From positions 1 through 7,345 of the forward strand of contig JAFPCT010000111.1 in NCBI GenBank assembly GCA_017390125.1: a DNA stretch of 7,345 bases, in the 5' to 3' direction. The notes under the pieces were generated by a model. That model was given only the letters and a program-made list of their open reading frames with translations, was not told where the DNA came from and did no database searches. The translations under genes were made by a program, and so were the position numbers. The stretch comes from Treponema sp. (GTDB lineage: Bacteria > Spirochaetota > Spirochaetia > Treponematales > Treponemataceae). Of the stretch, positions 1-4,996 are shown in pieces (the stretch's first letter is position 1; each line of letters begins with the position of its first letter).

Positions 1-1
1 A

Positions 2-1543
2 ATCGTACGCCCGAAAAGAAAGGTTCAGGTAAAGACTGCTCAGGAAGAAGGTGCAGAGCGTACTTCTGAAACTGAATACGGACATCAGAACAATCGCTGG
101 AACAATAATGCCGGAAGAAGCAATCCTGCCGGCAGCAGCTACAACCGTCGCCCGATGAATAACCGAAGGGGAATGTTTCATGCGGATATGCCGGTTCCTA
201 CAGGCACAGTTGATCCTTCAATTATGCAGCCTAGCGGAGAAGGAGCTGATGACAATGCAAATAAGCCTCGCCTTTTGATTAATGATCTTACGGCAATGGG
301 TATGCATGAGCTTCGTGACCTTGCGACAAAGTATGGATTTAATCCGGATGATCTTGCTCCGATGAAAAAGCAGGAGCTTATATTTGTAATCCTTAAGGCA
401 CATACAGAGCACGGCGGAATCATCTTTGCTTCCGGTTCCCTGGAAATCCTTCCTGATGGATATGGATTCCTTCGAAGCCCGCAGAACAGCTATCTTCCTG
501 GTCCGGATGACATTTATATTTCACCAAGCCAGATCCGCCTGTTCAACCTTAAGACAGGTGACACGGTTTACGGCCAGACCAGAAGCCCTAAGGAAGGGGA
601 AAGGTTCTTTGCTCTTCTTCGCATTGAAACCGTAAACTTTGACGAACCTAGGGTTGCACAGACCCGCATTCCTTTTGAAAACCTTACACCGCTTTATCCA
701 AAGGAAAAGCTCCGCCTTGAGACAATTTCTACTGAAGTTTCAAGCCGAATCGTTGACCTGTTCAGCCCTATCGGTAAAGGTCAGCGTCTTCTTATCGTGG
801 CTCCTCCGAAAGCCGGTAAGACCACTTTGATGCAGAAAATTGCAAATTCAATTACAACAAACCACCCTGAAGTATACCTTATTGTTCTTCTTATCGATGA
901 GCGTCCTGAGGAAGTTACTGAAATGGAAAGGGCAATCAAGGGCGAGGTTATTTCCTCAACATTTGATGAGCAGGCTACACGCCACGTTCAGGTTGCGGAA
1001 ATGGTTCTTGAAAAGGCAAAGCGCCTTGTAGAGCACAAGAGAGACGTTGTAATCCTTCTTGACTCAATTACTCGTCTTGCCAGGGCATACAACGTAACTG
1101 TTCCTACATCTGGAAAAGTTCTTTCCGGTGGTGTTGATTCGAACGCTTTGCATCGTCCTAAGAGATTCTTTGGTGCTGCCAGAAACATTGAGGAGGGCGG
1201 ATCCCTTACAATCATTTCTACGGCACTTGTTGAGACAGGAAGCCGCATGGATGAAGTTATCTTTGAAGAATTCAAAGGAACTGGTAACAGTGAAATTGAC
1301 CTGGACAGAAAGCTTGCTGAGCGCCGTCTGTTCCCTGCTATCAATATTAAAAAATCAGGTACCCGTCGTGAGGAACTTCTGCTTACTGACAATGAGCTTC
1401 AGAAGCTTTGGGTTCTTCGAAAGGTATTTGGTCCTATGGAAGATACAGAAATCCTTGAGCTTATCCTTGACCGCATGAAGAAGAGCAAGACGAACGACGC
1501 GTTCCTTGCCAGCATGAATACAGGAACTGCGGCAGTAGATTAA
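2..1543 (+). CDS. rho: Transcription termination factor Rho (5' end outside window)
   Basis: Rho is a hexameric RNA-dependent ATPase/helicase that loads on nascent RNA and ends transcription. The frame is open with no stop from base 2, so the first Met inside the window (155) is internal and the true start lies upstream. Numbering from that Met: a SAP-like N-terminal helical domain at about 38-85, the cold-shock/OB RNA-binding domain at about 87-163 with the RNP1-like GYGFLRS (102-108), then the RecA-type ATPase. Walker A is APPKAGKT (216-223), the catalytic-Glu segment is IDERPEE (248-253), Walker B is VVILLDS (298-304), and the SGTRREELL arginine-finger region is at about 401-409. The Q- and R-loop region (SGKVLSGGVDSNALHRPKRFFGAA, split here as 319-342) closely matches E. 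coli Rho. The visible N-terminal extension is rich in Asn and Arg. No terminator follows; an rpmE promoter begins 9 bases after the stop. Identification is very secure. Confidence 0.98.
   Translation: MVRPKRKVQVKTAQEEGAERTSETEYGHQNNRWNNNAGRSNPAGSSYNRRPMNNRRGMFHADMPVPTGTVDPSIMQPSGEGADDNANKPRLLINDLTAMGMHELRDLATKYGFNPDDLAPMKKQELIFVILKAHTEHGGIIFASGSLEILPDGYGFLRSPQNSYLPGPDDIYISPSQIRLFNLKTGDTVYGQTRSPKEGERFFALLRIETVNFDEPRVAQTRIPFENLTPLYPKEKLRLETISTEVSSRIVDLFSPIGKGQRLLIVAPPKAGKTTLMQKIANSITTNHPEVYLIVLLIDERPEEVTEMERAIKGEVISSTFDEQATRHVQVAEMVLEKAKRLVEHKRDVVILLDSITRLARAYNVTVPTSGKVLSGGVDSNALHRPKRFFGAARNIEEGGSLTIISTALVETGSRMDEVIFEEFKGTGNSEIDLDRKLAERRLFPAINIKKSGTRREELLLTDNELQKLWVLRKVFGPMEDTEILELILDRMKKSKTNDAFLASMNTGTAAVD
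80..172 (+). other. Asn/Arg-rich disordered segment in the Rho N-terminal extension
   Basis: These 31 codons, in frame with rho, encode a low-complexity stretch with 9 Asn and 6 Arg plus Gly, Ser and Pro, and few hydrophobic residues (pieces: QNNRWNNN, YNRRPMNNRRG). It precedes the folded N-terminal domain and is absent from the short E. coli Rho. Extensions of this sort are known in Rho of several phyla: the Clostridium botulinum one behaves as a prion-like domain and a Bacteroides one drives condensate formation. Whether this one does either is inference. Its full extent cannot be seen because the gene starts upstream. Confidence 0.75.
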
Positions 1544-1552
1544 GTTCACCTA

Positions 1553-1581
1553 TTGAAACTATTTTCTATTAGTGATATTAT
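1553..1581 (+). promoter_or_regulatory. Promoter for rpmE (extended -10)
   Basis: A -35 box TTGAAA (1553-1558) is followed by a 17-base spacer and a -10 box TATTAT (1576-1581). A TGA triplet just before the -10 (1573-1575) gives the extended -10 TGn element. Five of six bases match consensus in each hexamer, with optimal spacing. The start point would be near 1588, giving an mRNA leader of about 79 bases before rpmE. It lies directly after the rho stop codon, so rpmE can be made independently of rho. Confidence 0.7.
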
Positions 1582-1583
1582 TC

Positions 1584-1611
1584 TTGCACTTATATTTCAA
1601 TATTGTATGTT
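1584..1611 (+). promoter_or_regulatory. Possible second rpmE promoter
   Basis: TTGCAC (1584-1589), a 16-base spacer, then TATGTT (1606-1611) form a weaker sigma-70-like candidate just downstream of the better one. The surrounding sequence is AT-rich, so this could be chance. Confidence 0.3.
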
Positions 1612-1613
1612 GT

Positions 1614-1642
1614 GGTATCGTTTTGATTCGTTCCGCGCTACC
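1614..1642 (+). promoter_or_regulatory. Possible hairpin in the rpmE mRNA leader
   Basis: GGTATCG (1614-1620) can pair with CGCTACC (1636-1642): four pairs, one T/C mismatch, then two pairs, around a 15-base loop. It ends 13 bases before the Shine-Dalgarno GGGAG (1656-1660). bL31 autoregulates its own translation through leader RNA in gammaproteobacteria, and L31 leader families are described in other phyla. A similar role here is speculative and the stem is weak. Confidence 0.22.
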
Positions 1643-1666
1643 GGGCAACTGCAGTGGGAGTAAAAA

Positions 1667-1879
1667 ATGAAAAAAGGTATTCACCCGGAATACAAATTGA
1701 CAAAGATTACTTGCGTTTGCGGTAATGTTATTGAGACACGTTCAACTGTTGAAAACATCAGCGTTGAAATCTGTTCTGCATGCCACCCGTTCTATACTGG
1801 TAAGCAGAAGCTTGTTGATACAGCAGGTCGTATTGACCGCTTCAACAAACGCTACGGAATCAAGGCAGACAACAAATAA
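1667..1879 (+). CDS. rpmE: 50S ribosomal protein L31 (bL31), zinc-binding form
   Basis: This 70-residue protein is the full length expected for bL31, which sits at the central protuberance and helps bridge the two ribosomal subunits. The N-terminus MKKGIHPEY and the C-terminal DRFNKRYG are family hallmarks. Four cysteines, C16 and C18 (CVCG) and C36 and C39 (CSACH), form the zinc site, so this is the zinc-containing type rather than the cysteine-free YtiA type made under zinc starvation. The start is supported by GGGAG (1656-1660) six bases before the ATG. It sits 123 bases after rho; this gene order is conserved in many bacteria, including Bacillus and, from memory, Treponema pallidum. A hairpin terminator follows 17 bases after the stop. 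Confidence 0.97.
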   Translation: MKKGIHPEYKLTKITCVCGNVIETRSTVENISVEICSACHPFYTGKQKLVDTAGRIDRFNKRYGIKADNK

Positions 1880-1896
1880 TTTTTGCCGCCGTATAA

Positions 1897-1942
1897 AAAC
1901 AGGCTGCTTGAAAGCAAAAGTTTTCAGCAGCCTGTTTCGTTT
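1897..1942. terminator. Bidirectional intrinsic terminator between rpmE and ohrR
   Basis: The 12-base arms AAACAGGCTGCT (1897-1908) and AGCAGCCTGTTT (1926-1937) are perfectly complementary; after one mismatch four further inner pairs (one a wobble) are possible around a loop at 1914-1920. In the plus direction the stem runs into TTTCGTTT, ending the rpmE transcript. In the minus direction it ends in TTTTT then ATAC, a better U-tract, and lies 43 bases beyond the ohrR stop. It therefore closes both convergent transcripts. Confidence 0.88.
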
Positions 1943-1979
1943 AAAACTGGAATTTTTGGATTTGAGTTTTTTCTAGGGC

Positions 1980-2402
1980 TTAAAGGAGCTTGTAGAGAAG
2001 GCTGTAAAGGGCCTGGACTTCATCCTTGCTTATTTTAAGGCAGTTTCCAAGCTGTTCCGGTATTTCCAGGGCTTTATCCCTGAGGGCCATTCCTTCCTCT
2101 GTTATTGTAACGTCCAGTACCCGTTCGTCTTCTTTAGAGCGTTTTCTTGTGACATAGTTTTTTTTCTCAAGGTTTTTTAAAAGAGGGGTAAGAGTACCTG
2201 AGTCCAGATAAAGGCATTCTCCAAGTTTTTTTACACTGATGCTTTTATGTTCCCACAGCACCATCATTGTGATGTATTGCGTATAGGTAAGGTCAATTTT
2301 ATCCAGCAGCGGCTTGTATTTTCGTACGACCTCTTTTGCGGCTGCGTACAATGGAAAGCAAAGCTGGTTTTCAAGCTTAAGGGAAGCGTATGAATCTGGC
2401 AT
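1980..2402 (-). CDS. ohrR: OhrR-type MarR-family organic-peroxide-sensing repressor
   Basis: This 140-residue winged-helix protein is a MarR-family dimeric DNA-binding regulator. It aligns almost without gaps to Bacillus subtilis OhrR: LKLENQLCF puts the peroxide-sensing cysteine at exactly C15, and the tyrosines that contact it in Bacillus fall at Y29 and Y40. YLDSGTLTPLL (65-75) is the recognition-helix region, and RKRSKEDER (86-94) is the wing with the MarR signature. Oxidation of the cysteine by organic hydroperoxides releases the repressor from DNA in this family. Two more cysteines, C63 and C121, are present; C121 lies where the resolving cysteine of two-Cys OhrR proteins such as that of Xanthomonas is expected. 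GAGGAAC (2411-2417) serves as Shine-Dalgarno, with somewhat long spacing. It follows rlmK by 58 bases but has its own promoter and operator. The usual target gene, ohr, is not in the window. Confidence 0.93.
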   Translation of the reverse strand: MPDSYASLKLENQLCFPLYAAAKEVVRKYKPLLDKIDLTYTQYITMMVLWEHKSISVKKLGECLYLDSGTLTPLLKNLEKKNYVTRKRSKEDERVLDVTITEEGMALRDKALEIPEQLGNCLKISKDEVQALYSLLYKLL

Positions 2403-2419
2403 TTTTTTCTGTTCCTCAA

Positions 2420-2449
2420 TTCAGTTTAATTGTATTCAATTTAATTTTG
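2420..2449 (-). promoter_or_regulatory. Putative OhrR operator overlapping the ohrR -10 box
   Basis: On the minus strand this AT-rich stretch holds two tandem, imperfectly palindromic units of the type (T)ACAATTAAATTG(TA): AAAATTAAATTG and ACAATTAAACTG. Aligned by hand to the Bacillus subtilis ohrA operator as I remember it, about 25 of 30 positions agree. It covers the whole -10 box and most of the spacer, so bound repressor would block RNA polymerase. Autoregulation is inferred from this position together with the near-identical DNA-reading helix of the encoded protein. Confidence 0.65.
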
Positions 2450-2457
2450 TGCGTCAA
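2429..2457 (-). promoter_or_regulatory. Promoter of ohrR
   Basis: Read on the minus strand, TTGACG (2457-2452), an exact 17-base spacer and TACAAT (2434-2429) match the sigma-70 consensus at five of six bases in each box. The start point would be near 2422, about 20 bases before the ohrR ATG. The -35 box begins 4 bases beyond the rlmK stop codon, so the promoter fills the short gap between the two genes. Confidence 0.8.
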
Positions 2458-2460
2458 GTT

Positions 2461-3549
2461 TTAGAACAGCTGAATTTTCCAAAGCCTGTGGCATTTTGTT
2501 CCTTCGAAATCTTTAGGAATTGATTCCTGGGTAAGGTCCTTCCAGTCTGTGTTTTTAGGAAGAAGCTTTGCGTCAAAGGAAAGCCGGGTGCTGTTGGTGC
2601 TGAAATACAGTATTCCGTTTGGTTTTAGTATGCTTACTGCATTTTTAACAAGAGAGGGCCAGTCACGGTTTATGTCCAGAACATTTTCAGTTGATTTTGA
2701 GTTGCTGAAGGTAGGTGGATCAAGGATTATAATGTCGAATTTTTTGTCCTCGGGCAATGACAATGCTTTTTTTTCAAGCCATGCGATTACGTCTGCCTTT
2801 GTGAACGTATATTTTTCTTTTGAGCGGAAGGAATTTTTTTTCATGTTGTCTTCTGCCCATGAAAGGTATGTATTTGAAAGATCAACTGATTCAACGTAAG
2901 TTGCATTTCCTCTTGCAGCATATACGGAAAAACTTCCCGTATAGCAGAAAAGGTTCAGTACTCTTTTTGAGTCTGCGCTCTGCTGCACAATCTGGCGCAG
3001 CGGGCGGTGATCAAAGAAAAGTCCTGTATCCAGATAGGAAGTAAGGTCGATTTTGAAAATCAAGCCTTTTTCCTGTATAAAGCCTTCGGTGATTTTTTTT
3101 CCGTGGGTTTTCTCATATTGAGACAGACCTTTCTGCTGCCTTCGTTCTTTTTTTATTATGTGGTCTGCAGAAATGTTAAGAACTCCTGCTGCTGTCTGCG
3201 CCATAAGCTCAAACCATTCAGCTTCCTCTTCCTCCGGTTTTTCGTAAGGACGCTCGTACAGGTAAAGTACTGCATAGCGGCGCTCTTCGATTTCTTTTTC
3301 AACAGCAGGGTCATTGCGGGAAATTCTGTCATTCTGCTTCTGGATGAAAGCGGCGCAGGCTTCAGGAGAATTGATGCCTTCCGGAAGAAATTCGTATATG
3401 TCCAGAGAAAGTGGAATTTCAGGAATGTCCCGGTCGTAAAGCCGGTAAGAGCTGATTGAATTTTTTCTCGCCCATTTTCTCAGTTCTTTGTATTTTTTTC
3501 TGAGCCTGTTTCCAAAAAGCTCAGACTGATAGGAATTCTTGTTCTGCAT
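2461..3549 (-). CDS. rlmK: Stand-alone RlmK-type 23S rRNA methyltransferase (predicted m7G2069)
   Basis: This 362-residue SAM-dependent class I methyltransferase matches the C-terminal half (RlmK) of the E. coli fusion enzyme RlmKL, which makes 7-methylguanosine at 23S position 2069. Matching blocks are NRLRKKYKELRKWARK (14-29), YRLYDRDIPE (35-44), LTSYLDTGLFFDHR (169-182), the SAM-binding NLFCYTGSFSVYAA (199-212), DLSNTYLSWAEDN (223-235) and DPPTFSNSK (277-285). RlmI is less likely, having a different N-terminal domain and no TFSNSK. The THUMP/RlmL half is absent. By hand alignment to E. coli from memory, residues about 53-90 form a charged insert of roughly 37 residues. An in-frame TAA four codons upstream fixes the ATG, yet no Shine-Dalgarno is visible: CTCCTTTC directly precedes the start. 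It lies 38 bases after the GHL10 gene. Confidence 0.88.
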   Translation of the reverse strand: MQNKNSYQSELFGNRLRKKYKELRKWARKNSISSYRLYDRDIPEIPLSLDIYEFLPEGINSPEACAAFIQKQNDRISRNDPAVEKEIEERRYAVLYLYERPYEKPEEEEAEWFELMAQTAAGVLNISADHIIKKERRQQKGLSQYEKTHGKKITEGFIQEKGLIFKIDLTSYLDTGLFFDHRPLRQIVQQSADSKRVLNLFCYTGSFSVYAARGNATYVESVDLSNTYLSWAEDNMKKNSFRSKEKYTFTKADVIAWLEKKALSLPEDKKFDIIILDPPTFSNSKSTENVLDINRDWPSLVKNAVSILKPNGILYFSTNSTRLSFDAKLLPKNTDWKDLTQESIPKDFEGTKCHRLWKIQLF

Positions 3550-3587
3550 GAAAGGAGTTTAGAATTTTTTCAAGGGGAAGGGCAATT

Positions 3588-4775
3588 TTATAATACCTTG
3601 TTCTCTATTTTTTTCAGGTCCCGCCAGTCAAACAGTGAAAAACCTGTAACCCTGTTTTCCCGCCTGCAGCATTCTATCTGGCGGAAAATTATGTCATCAT
3701 AACGAAGCCATTCGCTTACTTCATTTCCGTCCTTTACATCGGTGTTCAGACGGTACAGGGCAAGTCCTGCATACAGTTTTACCTGACTGTCCTGAAGAAG
3801 CGAGACCCAGCTGGAAAGGCAGTCTTCAAATGCCCATGGAGCTGTTGCTCCGCTTGCAAGCCGTGGTTCAAATCCCCAGTATATCTGAGGCAGAATGTAG
3901 TCTATGTATCCTGGATTGTGAATCCATTTCTCCAGATCCACTAGAAACTGCTGGCTTCCTGTCAGACGAGGAATGTTGCCGGCAGGGCTTATGCCGAAGA
4001 CTCCGTCCTCAAGCTCCTCATGTACAGCTTCGTATACGGACTGAACCAGTGCGGAAACATTGTCCCTGCGCCATTGCTCAAGAGTTTTTTCTGAGCCGGA
4101 AGATTCCCAGTCAATTTTGTCAAAGCTCAGGCTCTCGTCAGAATCGTTCATCTCAGGATAAAAATAATCATCAAAGTGCACTCCGTCGATGTTGTAGTTT
4201 CTGCACATTTCTCTTATTGAATTTGTAACGGCATTTAAGATCTCTATGCTGGAAGGATTCAGGTACCAGGCCCCCCTGTGATGGAGAATGTAGCGCGAGC
4301 CCTTCTCTTCGTCTGATTCTTTCCATTCGTAAAGGAGCGAGCCTTCCTGTATTCTGCTGAACTGCGTGTCGGAGCCGACCCTGTATGGATTGAACCAGGC
4401 ATGTACCTGAATTCCCTGTTCGTGAGCCTGCTGAATGAAAAATTCATAAGGGTCAAAGTCTTCTGAAAAATCTGCGGCGTATGAAATATAGCTTGACAGC
4501 GGAAAATAAGTTGATTCTTTGTAGTAGGAATCGGAATGGCTGTGGGCATGAAGAAAAATAACGTTCAGTCCGATTTTTTTTATTCCTGCGACAATTTCTT
4601 TTACAGATTCCTTAAACTCATTTTCGTCCTGAGGGAGGGAAGCCCAGTCATAAAATGAAAACCATACGCCCTTTACATCCAGCGGCGTTTCCTGGAATTC
4701 CGGCTGCTTTTTTGTGCTGACGCAGCTTGTGAATGCAAACAGAACTGCAAAAAAAATCATTGAAAGTTTCTTCAT
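3588..4775 (-). CDS. GHL10-family glycosyl-hydrolase-like lipoprotein
   Basis: From the ATG at 4775 the protein has 395 residues and starts MKKLSMIFFAVLFAFTSC, a lipoprotein signal with a short basic start, a hydrophobic core and a lipobox FTSC (lipidated C18). Phe at -3 fits the relaxed spirochaete lipobox. The frame continues upstream to a TTG at 4874, but those 33 residues are polar, lack a ribosome site and would bury the signal peptide, so I reject them. Residues about 33-390 form a TIM-barrel glycoside-hydrolase-like domain (GHL10/DUF187): VKGVWFSFYDW (34-44), VHAWFNPYR (124-132), YNIDGVHFDDYFYP (194-207, the likely acid pair D202-D203), GISPAGN (261-267) and LPQIYWG (295-301). E. coli DigH, which cuts peptide-free peptidoglycan glycans, is in this family. 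The substrate here is unknown; an envelope or extracellular glycan is inferred. No Shine-Dalgarno is visible. Confidence 0.88.
   Translation of the reverse strand: MKKLSMIFFAVLFAFTSCVSTKKQPEFQETPLDVKGVWFSFYDWASLPQDENEFKESVKEIVAGIKKIGLNVIFLHAHSHSDSYYKESTYFPLSSYISYAADFSEDFDPYEFFIQQAHEQGIQVHAWFNPYRVGSDTQFSRIQEGSLLYEWKESDEEKGSRYILHHRGAWYLNPSSIEILNAVTNSIREMCRNYNIDGVHFDDYFYPEMNDSDESLSFDKIDWESSGSEKTLEQWRRDNVSALVQSVYEAVHEELEDGVFGISPAGNIPRLTGSQQFLVDLEKWIHNPGYIDYILPQIYWGFEPRLASGATAPWAFEDCLSSWVSLLQDSQVKLYAGLALYRLNTDVKDGNEVSEWLRYDDIIFRQIECCRRENRVTGFSLFDWRDLKKIENKVL
3590..3617 (-). promoter_or_regulatory. Possible promoter for rlmK
   Basis: On the minus strand, CTGAAA (3617-3612), 16 bases, then TATTAT (3595-3590) lie over the 3' end of the GHL10 gene and would give a leader of about 34 bases. 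The -10 is good and the -35 matches four of six. rlmK could equally be read from the upstream gene. Confidence 0.3.
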
Positions 4776-4818
4776 GTTTATATTTTCGGAAAAATAGATT
4801 TTTTTGTTAGCCTGTTGA

Positions 4819-4841
4819 TTTTCAGTTTTGCATGCTGAAAA
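4819..4841. repeat. Perfect 7-bp inverted repeat upstream of the GHL10 gene
   Basis: TTTTCAG (4819-4825) and CTGAAAA (4835-4841) are exact inverted copies with a 9-base spacer, centred about 55 bases before the lipoprotein ATG. No T-tract follows on either strand, so it is not a normal intrinsic terminator. It could be a regulator site or one edge of the adjacent repeat candidate. Confidence 0.35.
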
Positions 4842-4849
4842 GGGAAAGG

Positions 4850-4980
4850 GGTATGAAAGCTGCGGCGACGGCAAAGATAAGGGATGGAAGCAGGTTTGCG
4901 ACTTTTATGCGCAATCTGCCTTCCTGGTATACGAGCATTTTTGCTGCGCTTCCGGGATGCTCATTGGGATGACACTCAGG
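4850..4980. repeat. Candidate dispersed intergenic repeat (single copy in window)
   Basis: The segment is open in several frames at once without resembling a gene. It has a stem GAGCAT (4933-4938) / ATGCTC (4957-4962) around an 18-base loop that can add G-T pairs, two direct GGGATG copies (4954-4959, 4966-4971), and an end reading GGGATGACA, which on the other strand is TGTCATCCC, a word common at the edges of short intergenic repeats in bacteria. Boundaries are approximate, and no second copy lies in the window, so repetition itself is untested. Confidence 0.3.
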
Positions 4981-4996
4981 TTTTCGTACCTTTTTA

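Larger units (their letters stand above)
4776..4996. other. 221-base gap between the MalT-like gene and the GHL10 gene
   Basis: This gap follows the luxR-type stop codon and precedes the GHL10 lipoprotein start. It has no recognised gene or convincing promoter for the lipoprotein. The part nearest the lipoprotein (4776-4818) is AT-rich, as leaders are. The rest is about 51% GC (61 of 120 bases at 4853-4972), higher than flanking intergenic DNA, and contains a 6-bp hairpin, repeated GGGATG words and overlapping short open frames on both strands. It may be a dispersed repeat. Confidence 0.6.

Noticed and set aside
155..157. ATG at 155 as the start of rho.
   Set aside because: The frame stays open to base 2 with composition that continues the same low-complexity extension, and no Shine-Dalgarno precedes this ATG.
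988..1392. Long minus-strand open frame (134 codons) antisense to rho.
   Set aside because: It is a codon-bias shadow of the highly conserved rho coding sequence, with no family resemblance and no ribosome site.
3007..3459. Plus-strand open frame (150 codons) antisense to rlmK.
   Set aside because: It lies wholly opposite a clearly conserved methyltransferase, is Phe/Cys-rich as expected for antisense of Lys/Glu-rich coding, and lacks any recognisable domain.
3550..3557. GAAAGGAG on the plus strand, a perfect Shine-Dalgarno word.
   Set aside because: No start codon follows within a useful distance and the plus strand holds no gene there.
4776..4874. N-terminal extension of the GHL10 gene to a TTG at 4874.
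   Set aside because: It would place 33 polar, proline-rich residues before a textbook lipoprotein signal peptide and has no ribosome-binding site.
4822..4938. Minus-strand open frame of 38 codons (MLVYQEG... with a hydrophobic stretch LLPSLIFAVAAAFIPL) that would encode a small membrane protein.
   Set aside because: It overlaps an equally plausible frame on the other strand inside a suspected repeat. A GGAAG lies 10 bases before its ATG, but there is no recognised family and no promoter. Conservation of the frame in relatives would revive it.
4853..4972. Plus-strand open frame of 39 codons (MKAAATAKIRDG...) preceded by a G-rich AGGGAAAGGGG.
   Set aside because: It runs antisense to the likely transcription direction of the block, its purine run is too close to the ATG, and it looks like part of the repeat candidate rather than a gene.
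4977..4996. Small AGGT/ACCT hairpin just after the MalT-like stop as a terminator.
   Set aside because: The stem is only 4 bp with no following T-tract, too weak to call.
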